Shown: in pieces, positions 25,930 through 34,937 of the stretch | Numbering within the stretch: the stretch's first letter is position 1 | Layout of the letters: each line of letters begins with the position of its first letter | DNA from: Streptomyces megasporus | GTDB taxonomy: Bacteria; Actinomycetota; Actinomycetes; Streptomycetales; Streptomycetaceae | Assembly: GCF_000718985.1 (NCBI RefSeq) | Contig: NZ_JODL01000007.1 | Location: 104,166-168,165 of the forward strand | Direction of reading: 5' to 3' | DNA length: 64,000 bases | Position numbers and translations under genes: made by a program | The notes under the pieces: model-generated | Seen by the model: the letters and a program-made list of their open reading frames with translations, nothing else | Told to the model about the DNA's origin: nothing | Databases searched by the model: none

Positions 25930-26580
25930 TCACGCCTTCCCGCGTCCACGGGCCAGGAGGTATGCCTGCGGGGTCCTCTCCTCCTCGGGTTCGCGCAGCA
26001 CGCGGGCCCGCACCTCGAACCCGGCCTCGTCCAGCAGCCCCGCCACGTGGTCGGGGCGCAGGCGGTGGAAGTCGAGCGAGACCTCGTGGCCGAGCGCCTC
26101 GTCGAGGTGGAGGACTCCGTCGCCGGTCTGGAAGGCGAGCAGCAGCAGGCCGCCCGGCGCCAGCACCCGGTGGAACTCCTCGAACGCCTCGGGCAGTCGC
26201 TCGGGCGGAAGGTGGATGACGGAGTACCAGGCGACGAGACCGGCGAGCGAGCCGTCCGCCAGGTCCAGCTCCGTCATCGTGCCCTCGGTGAACCGCAGGT
26301 CCGGGTACGTCCGCCGGGCCAGCTCGACCATCGCGGGCGACAGGTCGACGCCGAAGGCGTCCACGCCCAGGGTGTGGAGGAGGGCGGTGACGCGCCCCGT
26401 TCCGCAGCCGACGTCGGCGACCCGCCCACCGCCCGCGGCCTGTACGTACGCGGCGAACGCGGTGAGCATCGCGCGGTTCAGCGGCCGGTCGTCCAGATCA
26501 CCGGCGGCGTACGCGGCGTAGTCGGCGGCGAGAGCGTCGTAGGAGGCTCGGGTGGCGCTCAGCCAGGAGGGTTCGGTCAT
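25930..26580 (-). CDS. Class I SAM-dependent methyltransferase
   Basis: The protein has 216 residues. SAM-binding motif I is VADVGCGTGRVTALL near residue 55, followed by FGVDLSPAMVELAR (the acidic ribose-binding region) and GGLLLLAFQTGD as the post-motif III strand. It is of the UbiE/type 11 small-molecule kind. The substrate is unknown. It lies downstream of the aldo/keto reductase on the same strand but is separated from it by a terminator, so it is probably transcribed independently. Confidence 0.85.
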   Translation of the reverse strand: MTEPSWLSATRASYDALAADYAAYAAGDLDDRPLNRAMLTAFAAYVQAAGGGRVADVGCGTGRVTALLHTLGVDAFGVDLSPAMVELARRTYPDLRFTEGTMTELDLADGSLAGLVAWYSVIHLPPERLPEAFEEFHRVLAPGGLLLLAFQTGDGVLHLDEALGHEVSLDFHRLRPDHVAGLLDEAGFEVRARVLREPEEERTPQAYLLARGRGKA

Positions 26581-26644
26581 GGGCCCGGACGGTATCCGTC
26601 GACGGTTCGGTGGGGGTGGGTTCCGGCCGGCGGGACGGCCCGGT

Positions 26645-26674
26645 GGAGCGGCGCGGTGACGGCCGCGCCGCTCC
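26645..26674 (-). terminator. Hairpin after the aldo/keto reductase
   Basis: GGAGCGGCGCGG and CCGCGCCGCTCC form a 12-bp stem around TGACGG, 19 bases past the reductase stop. Confidence 0.7.
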
Positions 26675-26692
26675 GTTCGCGTCCGGCCCCGA

Positions 26693-27682
26693 CTACCGGG
26701 CGTGGCGGTCGATCTCGGCGAGTTCGTCGTCGGTGAAGTCGAGGTTGCCGATGGCGGCGACGTTGTCCTCCAACTGCCCGACGCTGCTGGCCCCGATGAG
26801 CGCGGAGGTCACCCGCTCGCCGCGCAGCACCCAGGCGAGGGCCATCTGCGCCAGGGTCTGGCCGCGCCAGCCGGCGATCTCGTCGAGCGCGCGGACCTTG
26901 GCCAGCGTCTCCTCGGTGATGCCCTCCGCGGTCAGGAACGGACTGGCGCCCGCGGCCCGGGAGTCGGCGGGGATGCCGGACAGGTAGCGGTTGGTCAACA
27001 GCCCCTGGGCCAACGGGGAGTAGGCGATCGAGCCCGCGCCCACCTCGTCCAGGGCGTCGAGCAGACCGTCCTCCACCCAGCGGTTGAACATCGAGTACGA
27101 CGGCTGGTGGATCAGCAGCGGAGTGCCGAGGTCCGCCAGGACGCGGGCCGCCTCACGGGTCTGCTCGGGGCTGTAGTTGGAGATGCCGACGTACAGCGCC
27201 TTGCCCTGCGTCACGGCGCTGTGGAGGGCGCCCATGGTCTCCTCCATGGGCGTGTCGGGGTCGGGACGGTGGGAGTAGAAGACGTCCACGTACTCCACGC
27301 CCAGGCGGCTCAGGCTCTGGTCCAGGCTGGCCAGGAGGTACTTGCGCGAGCCCCACTCGCCGTACGGGCCGGACCACATGTGGTAGCCGGCCTTGGTGGA
27401 GATGACGATCTCGTCGCGGTGGGGGCGGAAGTCGCGGGCGAAGTGCCGGCCGAAATTCGCCTCGGCGGCACCGGGCGGCGGGCCGTAGTTGTTGGCCAGG
27501 TCGAAGTGGGTCACGCCCAGGTCGAACGCCCGGCGCAGGATGTCCCGTTGGGTCTCCAGCGGCTTGTCGTCGCCGAAGTTGTGCCACAGTCCCAACGAGA
27601 TCGCCGGCAGCTTCAGTCCACTGCGGCCGACGCGACGGTAGGGCATGGTGTCGTACCGGGACTCCGCGGCGGTGTAGGTCAT
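26693..27682 (-). CDS. Aldo/keto reductase, YghZ-like (L-glyceraldehyde 3-phosphate reductase group)
   Basis: The protein has 329 residues from the ATG at 27682. The NADPH-dependent (beta/alpha)8 barrel family is clear. The catalytic tetrad is visible in order: the Asp and Tyr in HFDLANNYGPPPGAAE, the Lys in ISTKAGYHM and the His in FYSHRPDPDTPMEE. The strongly conserved GPYGEWGSRKYLLASLDQSL segment is typical of the YghZ/GpR subgroup, which reduces L-glyceraldehyde 3-phosphate and detoxifies methylglyoxal in Escherichia coli. The leader upstream has short GGGGACAGAG repeats. Single gene with its own terminator. Confidence 0.9.
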   Translation of the reverse strand: MTYTAAESRYDTMPYRRVGRSGLKLPAISLGLWHNFGDDKPLETQRDILRRAFDLGVTHFDLANNYGPPPGAAEANFGRHFARDFRPHRDEIVISTKAGYHMWSGPYGEWGSRKYLLASLDQSLSRLGVEYVDVFYSHRPDPDTPMEETMGALHSAVTQGKALYVGISNYSPEQTREAARVLADLGTPLLIHQPSYSMFNRWVEDGLLDALDEVGAGSIAYSPLAQGLLTNRYLSGIPADSRAAGASPFLTAEGITEETLAKVRALDEIAGWRGQTLAQMALAWVLRGERVTSALIGASSVGQLEDNVAAIGNLDFTDDELAEIDRHAR

Positions 27683-27773
27683 GGTGCTCCTCGACATGGG
27701 GACAGGGGACACAGAGGGAAAACGCAGAGGGGACAGAGGGGACAGAGCGTGGCGGGGGCCGGCGGCTGCACCG

Positions 27774-28664
27774 TTATACCCCGTCGTGGACGGCCGGGGC
27801 GACCGCGACCCGCGCGGCGCGGTACGGGGTCGGTGGGCCGAAACGCGCCAGGCAGTGCCAGACCCGCTTGAGCGCCTGGGGGTCGTGGCGGCCGGTGCGG
27901 ACGGCGTCCCCGACGATCCGGGGATCGAGGAGGCCGTCGACCGCGATCTCCGCGCCCAACTCGACGTACTGTGGCCCCCGGTAGTCCGGGTGGCGCCGCA
28001 ACTCCTCCACGGTGAGCCGGAACCCGCCGTGCCACTCGACGGGGCAGGGAAGTTCGCGGGCGGCGGCCTCCACGTCCGTGCCCCGGTGGGAGGGGTCCAG
28101 GACCAGGGCTTCGACATCGCGGTCGAACCGGACCGGGCCGTGGACGTGGGCCTCGACGTAGTCGTCCAGGGCGTCGGGGTCGTCGGCCTCGGCCGACTCC
28201 AGCGGCGAGCAGCGGTCCGCGACGCCGAAGACGGTCGGCTCGGCGGCGCTGTCGGGGTAGCAGAACGTGGCCCGCCCGAGGGTCTCGGCGGTGAGCCTGA
28301 AGTGCGCGGAGCCGAACCTCGGTGCCGCGCCGACGGACCTGCCCCGGAAGTTCAACGCGCCGTAGACCGGGCGCTCGTGGGGGGCGGCGCGGTCGTACGC
28401 GCCGCCGAAGATCCGGCTCTCCCAACTCCACCGGTCCCCTCCGGGACGGGCCGTCAGACCGCCGTTGCTCGTGCCGGTGACGAACTGTGAGAGGTAGACG
28501 CCGTCCTCCGCCATCGCGCGGAGGATCGGACGTCCGCCCGTCGTGCGATCGGGGTGGAAGTTCACCGTCAGGCGCAGTCGGGCATCGAGGGGCCCTCCCG
28601 TCGACCGGGCCGCGACATGGCGCAGGGCCCGCTCCCGGGGAGACGAGGGCGTGTCGGTGCTCAT
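27774..28664 (-). CDS. DUF3626 family protein
   Basis: The protein has 296 residues from the ATG at 28664; a GTG one codon earlier is possible. The domain is recognised from LTVNFHPDR, SQFVTGTSNGGL, WESRIFGGAYD, ERPVYGALNFRG and PRFGSAHFRL, a conserved string of the DUF3626 family. Its biochemical function is unknown; conserved His/Asp/Glu residues (HPDR, HVHGPVRFDRD) suggest an enzyme. It is soluble and lies upstream of the aldo/keto reductase on the same strand with a 91-base gap. Confidence 0.85.
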   Translation of the reverse strand: MSTDTPSSPRERALRHVAARSTGGPLDARLRLTVNFHPDRTTGGRPILRAMAEDGVYLSQFVTGTSNGGLTARPGGDRWSWESRIFGGAYDRAAPHERPVYGALNFRGRSVGAAPRFGSAHFRLTAETLGRATFCYPDSAAEPTVFGVADRCSPLESAEADDPDALDDYVEAHVHGPVRFDRDVEALVLDPSHRGTDVEAAARELPCPVEWHGGFRLTVEELRRHPDYRGPQYVELGAEIAVDGLLDPRIVGDAVRTGRHDPQALKRVWHCLARFGPPTPYRAARVAVAPAVHDGV

Positions 28665-28819
28665 CACGGCAGTATGCGCGGGAGTGGATCACGACCGCAC
28701 CGGGATTTCGGCGCCACGTTCGGGGTGAAGGTCGCGGGTGGGGGTGCCGGGTCCCGGGTTTCTGTTTCGGTTTCGGGTTCGAGTTCCGGTGAGCGCTCGC
28801 CCGGCCGGCGGCAGGCGTC

Positions 28820-29551
28820 TCATCCGCGCTCGCGGAGGTACGCCTCCAGTTCGGCGGCCCCGGTCAGCAACGCCCGTCCGCGGGCGGACAGTCGGCCGTG
28901 CCAGTCGCGCAGGACGCCCTCCAGCGGCTCCAACCCACCGGCCGCCCGCACCTGGTCGATCAGCGGGGCGATCTGCTCCAGCAGGTGGCCGCCCCGCCTG
29001 AGCTGGTGGGTCAGTCGGGCGTCCCGCACGGCGGCCTCGTCGTAGACGCGGTACCCGGTCCGTGGGTCGCGACGCGGGCGCACCAGCCCGGCGCGCTCCC
29101 AGGCGCGCAGCGTCGCGGGCCGGATCCCGAGCTTCTCCGCCAGCGGCCCGATGAACGTGCCGCCGGGCTCGGACGCCGGGGCGGGCCGGGACGCCGGGGC
29201 GGGTTCCAGATCGCGGAGGGCGCTCTCCACGGCCCGGAGGGTCCGGCGGTCGTCGAGGAGTTGGGCGTGGCTCTCGTCGATGAGGCGGAACGCCTCGTCC
29301 ACCGCGCCCTCGTTCACCGCCCGCATGATCGACGTCGCCGTCCGGTGGCCGTGGCCGGGCACCAGGGCGAGGAATGTGCGCAGGGCCCGCGCGTGGAGCG
29401 GGGTGTAGGTGCGGTGGCCGTGGGGGGTGCGATCGGCGGCCGGGAGGATGCCCGCCTCCTCGTAGTTCCTGACCGCCTGCGTGGACAGGCCGTGCCCGCG
29501 CGCCAGGTCGATCGGCCTGAGCCGCCTGCCGTTTTGAAGCTTTCTCCCCAT
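28820..29551 (-). CDS. MerR-family regulator with two HTH domains (TioE-like)
   Basis: The protein has 243 residues from the ATG at 29551. The first winged helix covers ~14-80 (GLSTQAVRNYEEAGILP, HGHRTYTPLHARALRTF). A second MerR-type helix-turn-helix follows a Pro/Ala linker (PLAEKLGIRPATLRAWERAGLVRPRR, GYRVYDEAAVRDA). This duplicated architecture is characteristic of TioE-like regulators near resistance genes in actinomycetes. The divergent neighbour is an erythromycin-esterase-like gene, and a palindrome lies between them, so it very likely controls that gene and perhaps itself. Confidence 0.88.
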   Translation of the reverse strand: MGRKLQNGRRLRPIDLARGHGLSTQAVRNYEEAGILPAADRTPHGHRTYTPLHARALRTFLALVPGHGHRTATSIMRAVNEGAVDEAFRLIDESHAQLLDDRRTLRAVESALRDLEPAPASRPAPASEPGGTFIGPLAEKLGIRPATLRAWERAGLVRPRRDPRTGYRVYDEAAVRDARLTHQLRRGGHLLEQIAPLIDQVRAAGGLEPLEGVLRDWHGRLSARGRALLTGAAELEAYLRERG

Positions 29552-29586
29552 GGAGCCGACGATATCGCGGAAAAGTTTCAACCAAG

Positions 29587-29608
29587 CCTTCAACGATACC
29601 GTTGAAGG
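29587..29608. promoter_or_regulatory. Probable MerR operator before the esterase-like gene
   Basis: Perfect inverted repeat CCTTCAACG-ATAC-CGTTGAAGG, ending one base before the ATG at 29610. A further TTCAAC half-site lies ten bases upstream. Its place between the divergent regulator and target, and its symmetry, fit a MerR-family site. Confidence 0.7.
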
Positions 29609-29609
29609 T

Positions 29610-30869
29610 ATGGCTACCGACATCAAGGACACCGCCCATGCCGTCGAGGCCGCCGCCGTCATGGGGCTGCTCCCGACCCGGCCGCGGGTGATCGCCCTGG
29701 GCGAGCCCACCCACGGCGAGGACGCCCTGCTCGACCTGCGCAACGAACTCTTCCGGCAGCTCGTCGAGGAGGAGGGCCACCGGACGATCGCGATCGAGAG
29801 CGACTGCCTGCTGGGCCTGGCCGTGGACGACTACGTCACCTCGGGCACGGGCACCCTCGACGAGGTCATGGAGCGCGGATTCAGCCACGGGTTCGGCACG
29901 TCCGCGGCCAACCGCGAGCTGGTGCGCTGGATGCGCGCCCACAACGTCCGCGCCGACGACGAAGGCCGGCCCGCGTCCGAACGGCTCCGCTTCGCCAGTT
30001 TCGACGGCCCGTTGGAGATCACCCACGCCGCGAGCCCCCGACAGGCCCTCACCGCGCTCCACGGCCACCTCGCGGCCCATGTGGACGCCGACCTGCTCCC
30101 CTGCACCGCGGACACGCTCGACCTCCTGCTCGGTTCCGACGACCGGTGGACCGATCCCGCCGCGATGACGGACCCGTCCCGGTCCGTGGGGCGGTCGGCC
30201 GAGGCCGTCCGACTGCGGCTGCTCGCCGACGAGTTGGTGGCGCTGCTGGACGCGCAGGCGCCGCATCTGATCACGGCGACCTCACGGGAGGACTGGGAGC
30301 GGGCGCGTCTGTACGGACGCACCGCGACCGGCCTGCTGCTCTACCACCACTGGATGGCCGACGCCTCGCCGGCCCGCATGACGCGGCTGCTGGGCCAGCG
30401 GGACCGGATGATGGCCGACAACCTCCTCGCCCTCGCCGAACGGGGTCCGGTCCTGGTCCACGCCCACAACGCCCATCTCCAGCGGAACAAGAGCACGATG
30501 CGCATGTGGAACCATCCGCTGCTGAAGTGGTGGAGCGCCGGTGCGTTGGTGAGCGCCCGCCTGGGCGAGGAGTACGCCTTCCTGGCCACGGCCCTCGGCA
30601 CGATCCGGCACCAGGGGGTGGACACCCCGCCGCCGGACACCCTCGAAGGACTCCTGTACGCACTCCCGGAGGACCATCGCCTCCTCGACGCCCCACGGCT
30701 GGCCGCCGCCCTCGGCGACACCCCGCCCGCGCCCCGCGTGTCCCCCTGGTTCGGTTACGCCCCGCTCGATCCGGCCCATCTGGCGGACAGCGACGGGGTC
30801 GTGTTCGTCAAGGACGTCCCGCGGGTCGAGGGTCCGCATCGGGCTTTCGGCGCGGGACGCCCTTCGTGA
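29610..30869 (+). CDS. Erythromycin-esterase-family protein
   Basis: The protein has 419 residues from the ATG at 29610, which lies at the very edge of the operator, so the mRNA may be leaderless or nearly so. Family residues are visible: ALGEPTHGED (Glu/His near 32-35), TIAIESDCLLG, and VLVHAHNAHLQRN, the conserved histidine segment. Members hydrolyse the lactone of macrolides (EreA/EreB) or act as related succinoglycan-type hydrolases; many actinomycete members have unknown substrates. Regulation by the divergent MerR protein suggests induction by a small molecule. Confidence 0.85.
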   Translation: MATDIKDTAHAVEAAAVMGLLPTRPRVIALGEPTHGEDALLDLRNELFRQLVEEEGHRTIAIESDCLLGLAVDDYVTSGTGTLDEVMERGFSHGFGTSAANRELVRWMRAHNVRADDEGRPASERLRFASFDGPLEITHAASPRQALTALHGHLAAHVDADLLPCTADTLDLLLGSDDRWTDPAAMTDPSRSVGRSAEAVRLRLLADELVALLDAQAPHLITATSREDWERARLYGRTATGLLLYHHWMADASPARMTRLLGQRDRMMADNLLALAERGPVLVHAHNAHLQRNKSTMRMWNHPLLKWWSAGALVSARLGEEYAFLATALGTIRHQGVDTPPPDTLEGLLYALPEDHRLLDAPRLAAALGDTPPAPRVSPWFGYAPLDPAHLADSDGVVFVKDVPRVEGPHRAFGAGRPS

Positions 30870-30952
30870 CGCGGACCGTCCCGCGCCATGTCGAGTGACG
30901 CCCCGACCACCGCTCGCCGCCCTTGCGAGGGGGCTCCCCGACAAAGGGCCCC

Positions 30953-31630
30953 TCACTCCCGACGACGCGTACCGGGCCGCTCCTGAGCCGATGGTTCGGA
31001 GCCGAACAGCAGGTCGAGGTGGGCGTCGAGGACGGCGAGCCCGAAGGGCGCGTCCCGGTGGCCGACCAGCACATGGGTGCCCAGCCCCTCGGCGAGGGCG
31101 AGCAGCGCGGCCGCCGTCCGGTCGGGGTCGTGGTCGCCGGCGATCTCCCCGGTGACCTGGCCTCGGCGGACCAGCAGGGCCAGCAGCTCGTGGAGGCTCT
31201 CGTACCCCCGGCGCAGGTGCTCGGCGAGTTCCGGCGTCACCAGGGCGCGGGCGGTGAACGCGGTGGCGATCCGCAGTTCGGTGGCGCGTCGGTCGTCGGC
31301 GGGCAGCAGTTCGACGAGGATGTCGCGCAGCACGGCGCGTACCGGCAGCGCATCGGGGGATGCGCCAAGACGCCGCCGTACCCGGGCGTCGCCGCGCTTG
31401 CCGATGTACTCCAGCCCGAACAGCACCATCTCGTCCTTGCTGCGGAAGTAGTGCTGCACCGCGCCCAGCGACACACCCGCCTCACGGGCGACATCACGCA
31501 GGCCGGCCGCCTCCAGGCCACGACTGTCGATGATCGCCAGCAGTGCCTCGGCGATCCGTTGTCGCCGCTCGGCATGCCGTGCGCCCAGCCCCCGGCCTCG
31601 CGTTCCCTCACGGCCCGCCCGCTCGCTCAC
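30953..31630 (-). CDS. TetR-family transcriptional regulator
   Basis: The protein has 225 residues from a GTG at 31630 with GGGAG about eight bases upstream; a longer frame starts at 31690. The N-terminal HTH is AGLRDVAREAGVSLGAVQHYFRSKDEM (two motifs joined), typical TetR with the HYFRSK recognition-helix end. The C-terminal ligand domain is helical. It is divergent from a small membrane protein gene 98 bases away and probably represses that gene and itself. The ligand is unknown. Confidence 0.9.
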   Translation of the reverse strand: MSERAGREGTRGRGLGARHAERRQRIAEALLAIIDSRGLEAAGLRDVAREAGVSLGAVQHYFRSKDEMVLFGLEYIGKRGDARVRRRLGASPDALPVRAVLRDILVELLPADDRRATELRIATAFTARALVTPELAEHLRRGYESLHELLALLVRRGQVTGEIAGDHDPDRTAAALLALAEGLGTHVLVGHRDAPFGLAVLDAHLDLLFGSEPSAQERPGTRRRE

Positions 31631-31728
31631 TCCGTCATCTCCCACAATCCCATACACCTGACTTGGTAAGCTGCTCTCCGGGTAAATCAATACGACTGTA
31701 CTGAGATGTTCTTCGGAGGGCGCTCGGC

Positions 31729-31956
31729 ATGCTGATCACCGGAACACTTCTGATGATCCAGGGCTTCGGTTCGGCTCTGGCCGTCTGGCTGGGGGACGGC
31801 AACTGGGGGTTACTGGCCTGGGCGGAGACCTGGTTCGAGCTGCCCTCGTGGACCGGCGCCGCCGTGGGCGGACTGGGCCTGGCTCTCGTCCTGATCGACC
31901 GATTGGTCAAAGGCGGCAAGGCGGCACGGACCGCGGGCCGGCCACGGCGACCGTGA
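31729..31956 (+). CDS. Small two-helix membrane protein
   Basis: The protein has 75 residues with GGAGG about ten bases before the ATG. Two hydrophobic segments (LITGTLLMIQGFGSALAVWL and WTGAAVGGLGLALVLI) surround a short Trp-rich loop, and the C-terminus is basic. No family is recognised. Its position opposite the TetR gene suggests it is the regulated target. Confidence 0.7.
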   Translation: MLITGTLLMIQGFGSALAVWLGDGNWGLLAWAETWFELPSWTGAAVGGLGLALVLIDRLVKGGKAARTAGRPRRP

Positions 31957-32308
31957 CACAGGCGGCCTTGACCTCGCGCGGCTCCACACGACGATCCCCT
32001 CGCGGACGTCGGCAACGCCCGTTCACGACCCGACGGTCTCCCCGGCCAGGAGGTCCACGGCGGAGCCACCGTGGGTCTCCCTACGGCCTGGTACCCGCCG
32101 GCGGTGGTCTGGACCCGAACGGACCGCGGTGTCGTCCGCGCGGAGGAGGTGTCGCTCGCCAGTGGTCGAGCGACCATCGGCGAGTGGTCACGCGGTGTCC
32201 GCCCGGGCATGTCCGCGTCGGTGCGCGAGCGTCGACCGGTGAACGCCTCGGTGCCGCGCACTTCGGGCCGCGCACTTCGGCTCGTGCGGGCGCGACGGTG
32301 GACGGATC
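31957..32308. other. Gene-free interval
   Basis: About 350 bases between the small membrane protein and a strong terminator. Open frames across it have no protein-like composition or ribosome sites. Nothing else is seen. Confidence 0.5.
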
Positions 32309-32348
32309 GGGCCCTTGCCCACCCGGTCTCCCGGGTGGGCAAGGGCCC
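32309..32348. terminator. 18-bp perfect hairpin terminator
   Basis: GGGCCCTTGCCCACCCGG and its exact complement flank a TCTC loop, 37 bases past the 3' end of the beta-helix gene. It probably stops transcription from both sides. Confidence 0.85.
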
Positions 32349-32385
32349 ACGTTCCTCCCGTGTCGGGCTCTCGGCTCGCCCCGAC

Positions 32386-33636
32386 TCAGCAGGTACTGCG
32401 GTTGGTGTTGTCGAGCGTGAGGTTGCGGTAGGTGATGTTGGTGCCGCAGGGGCTCTCCCGCAGCGAGGTGTTGCTCAGCGTCAGGTTCTGCAGGGTGATG
32501 TCACGGTTGCCGGGGAACTCGCCGCGGGCCGCCAGCCTGACCTCCCCGCCGCCGCTGACCGTGCCGCTCTGGCCGGCGATGGTGACGTTGTAGCAGTTCT
32601 CGATCAGGATCGCGTTGTTGCCGGTGTTGGTGAGCGTCACCCGGTCGATGACGGCGCCGCCGCTCTCGGAGACGCAGAACACCCCGCGTCCGCCGCCGCG
32701 GGCGATGACCTCGCCCACACGGATGTTGGTCGGGTAGCTGCTGCCGATCCGACCGTTGCGGTTGGCCATGCGGAACGCCGCGTAGCCGGTGCCGGTGCCG
32801 GTGTTCTCCGCGTCGACCCTGCCCACGGTGGCGTTGATGGTGTCGTTCAGCAGCAGTCCCGAGTAGGCGACGTTGCGGGTGGTGACCGTGCCGATGGTCA
32901 GCCCGTCCACCCCGTAGGTCTCCACGCCCTGGTCGCCGGCTCCGGAGATGTAGGCGTTGTCGATGCGGATGTTGCGCGAACGCACCGAGCGGTCGCCGTG
33001 GTTGTCGATCCGGATTCCCAGGCCGGCCGACAGCCGCATGTCGATCTGACCGAGCACCACGTTGGTCACGTTGCGCATGAAGATGCCGTACCGCGGGACG
33101 CCGGTGACGGTCAGGTGTCCCACCTCGACGTTCGAGGTTCCGCGGGAGTAGATCGGCGCCTGGTCGCCGGAACCGGAACCGGTCACGTTGACGGTGCCGC
33201 ACACGTCGATCGCGGTGTTGCTCGGCAGCGACACCCGGGTGCCGGCGCTGATCGAGCCCGAGCCGCGCACCACCACGCGCTCCTTGGAGGTGCGGTTCGG
33301 CGTCAGGCTGTTCACGGCCGCCTGCATCGCGTCGCGCATGTTGCCGCCGGTGTAGACGGTGCTGCCGCCTCGTCGGGCCGTCCAGGTGCTGCCGTTGAGC
33401 ACCGCCTCCGCCTGGTACGAGCCCTCGCCGCAGGCGGCGGCCGCCTTGGTGTCGGCCGCCCGCACCGGTGCGGGCGCCCGCGCGACGGTCTGTTCGGACC
33501 GCTCCGGACGTGCCTGGGGTTCCGTGGCCTCGACCGGGGTCGTCGCCAGCGCTCCCAGGGTGGCCACCGACAGCAGACCGGCCGCGACGGCGGTGAGCGT
33601 GCGCTTCCTGGGGGATCTCGCGACTCCGCTTCCCAT
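32386..33636 (-). CDS. Secreted right-handed parallel beta-helix protein (pectate-lyase-like)
   Basis: The protein has 416 residues. The N-terminus is a signal peptide (SPRKRTLTAVAAGLLSVATLGALA, given here as one basic and one hydrophobic part) with likely cleavage near VEA. After a ~30-residue linker come repeated short beta coils rich in Asn ladders (NVEVGHLTVTG, NVVLGQIDMRL, NIRIDNAYISG), the parallel beta-helix fold of pectate lyases and related polysaccharide-active proteins. Paired cysteines are probably disulphides. It acts outside the cell, perhaps on plant cell-wall glycans; no catalytic site is certain. A promoter and a LacI-type operator-like palindrome precede it. Confidence 0.8.
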   Translation of the reverse strand: MGSGVARSPRKRTLTAVAAGLLSVATLGALATTPVEATEPQARPERSEQTVARAPAPVRAADTKAAAACGEGSYQAEAVLNGSTWTARRGGSTVYTGGNMRDAMQAAVNSLTPNRTSKERVVVRGSGSISAGTRVSLPSNTAIDVCGTVNVTGSGSGDQAPIYSRGTSNVEVGHLTVTGVPRYGIFMRNVTNVVLGQIDMRLSAGLGIRIDNHGDRSVRSRNIRIDNAYISGAGDQGVETYGVDGLTIGTVTTRNVAYSGLLLNDTINATVGRVDAENTGTGTGYAAFRMANRNGRIGSSYPTNIRVGEVIARGGGRGVFCVSESGGAVIDRVTLTNTGNNAILIENCYNVTIAGQSGTVSGGGEVRLAARGEFPGNRDITLQNLTLSNTSLRESPCGTNITYRNLTLDNTNRSTC

Positions 33637-33994
33637 CTTCGGCTCCTTGGGGGGGTGTGGGGGGGTGAGGAGTGTGGGGGCGTGCGTCCGCCGAACGCCG
33701 TCCCGTGGGTGCGGTCCGGCGGACGGCCCCGCTCCGTCGCGGCCGTTCCCGACGGGCAGGGGAAGAGCGGTGGAACGGCGGGTGGCACGGAGGGGAGGGT
33801 AAGCGCTTTCTCAGGCGCGCCGAGTATTGCAACGTTTCATTCAGAGGGTCAAGGAGTAGGACACGATGGGCAATTGCCATCGACGGCGGCCGTTCTCCCG
33901 CCCGGCCCGCTCTGCTTCCACGACCAGCGCTTTCCCCCTCCGCATCCCCGAGGAAGGGTCCGTAAATCCCCGCCGGACGGGCCGGCGCCCGGCC
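33637..33994. other. Upstream region of the beta-helix gene
   Basis: 358 bases between the beta-helix gene and aroD, both on the minus strand. Apart from the promoter and operator-like sites near 33,801-33,852 it holds no gene. Confidence 0.5.
33801..33852 (-). promoter_or_regulatory. Promoter and LacI-type operator-like palindrome
   Basis: On the minus strand TTGACC (33847-33852) and AATACT (33823-33828) are separated by 18 bases, a good housekeeping-type promoter. Just downstream AAGCGCTT (33801-33808, extended GGTAAGCGCTTTC) resembles LacI-family sugar-repressor sites, and TGCAACGTTTC overlaps the promoter spacer. This fits carbohydrate control of a secreted glycan-active protein. Confidence 0.5.
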
Positions 33995-34771
33995 TCACAC
34001 CGCCCGGTCCAGCACCTCCAGCACCGAACGCAGCTCCGCCACGTCGATCTGCCCCGGCGCGGAGGCCGTGCCGACCATGCCGAACGTCGCCGCGGACCCG
34101 AAGACCCGGCCCGCCAGGCGCGAGACCAGCCCCAGCCCGCCCATCGCCATCGTGATCAGGGGCCGGTCGGCGTACTCCTCGCGCATGACGCGCGTGGCGT
34201 CCAGGAGGGTCAACACGTCGGCGGCCGAGTGGGGCATCACCGCGATCTTGCAGATGTCGGCGCCCACCTCCTGCATCTCCCGCAGCCGCGCGACGATCTC
34301 GTCCCTGTCCGGGGTTCCGAAGAAGTCGTGGTGGGAGGCGACCACGGGCACGCCGTGCTCGTGGGCCGTCTCGACGATCCGCGCCACCACGTCGGACCGG
34401 CGGCGGTACTCCACGTCCACCAGGTCCACGTGTCCGGAGCGGGCGACGGCGGCGTTGAGTTCGCCGTACGCCTCGTCGTCGACGTCCGCCCGCCCGCCCT
34501 CGCCCCGGGTGCGGCAGGTGAACAGCAGGGGCATGCCCTTCAGCCGGTCGGTCAACTCCCGCGCGGTGGCCGTGACGGCGGCGGTGTCGGTCAGGGGTGC
34601 GAAGTGGTCGACGCGCCACTCGGCCACGTCGGGGCGCACGTCGAGGAGGGCGTCCACCTGGCTCCGGAGCTGTTCCGGGGAGGCTCCGGTGAGCGGCGCG
34701 ACGACCTTGGGCGTCCCCTCCCCGATGGTCACCCCGCGCACCGTGACGGTCTTGATCGCCTTGCCTGCCAT
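33995..34771 (-). CDS. aroD: Type I 3-dehydroquinate dehydratase
   Basis: The protein has 258 residues, with GGGAGAGGC just before the ATG. It is a class I (Schiff-base) enzyme: Lys175 in ADICKIAVMP is the imine lysine and His147/148 in ASHHDFFGT the proton-shuttling histidine. EWRVDHF at 51-57 and the C-terminal MGGLGLVSRL and GSAATFGMV loops complete the site. It converts 3-dehydroquinate to 3-dehydroshikimate in the shikimate route. Streptomycetes usually use the type II enzyme for biosynthesis, so this may be an accessory or quinate-catabolic copy. No aro neighbours are present. Confidence 0.92.
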   Translation of the reverse strand: MAGKAIKTVTVRGVTIGEGTPKVVAPLTGASPEQLRSQVDALLDVRPDVAEWRVDHFAPLTDTAAVTATARELTDRLKGMPLLFTCRTRGEGGRADVDDEAYGELNAAVARSGHVDLVDVEYRRRSDVVARIVETAHEHGVPVVASHHDFFGTPDRDEIVARLREMQEVGADICKIAVMPHSAADVLTLLDATRVMREEYADRPLITMAMGGLGLVSRLAGRVFGSAATFGMVGTASAPGQIDVAELRSVLEVLDRAV

Positions 34772-34937
34772 GCCTCTCCCTCACCTCGCGCGCCCCGCCG
34801 GCCCGGTGGTCCGCCGGTCCTGGTCCGTACATCATCGCGTCCGGAGCCGCACGGCGCCGCCGCACCCCGTTTCCCCCTGGGCCGGCACGGGGAACGCGGC
34901 CTCACGTGACGCGCCGGTGGAGACAGGAAGGCGGGAC

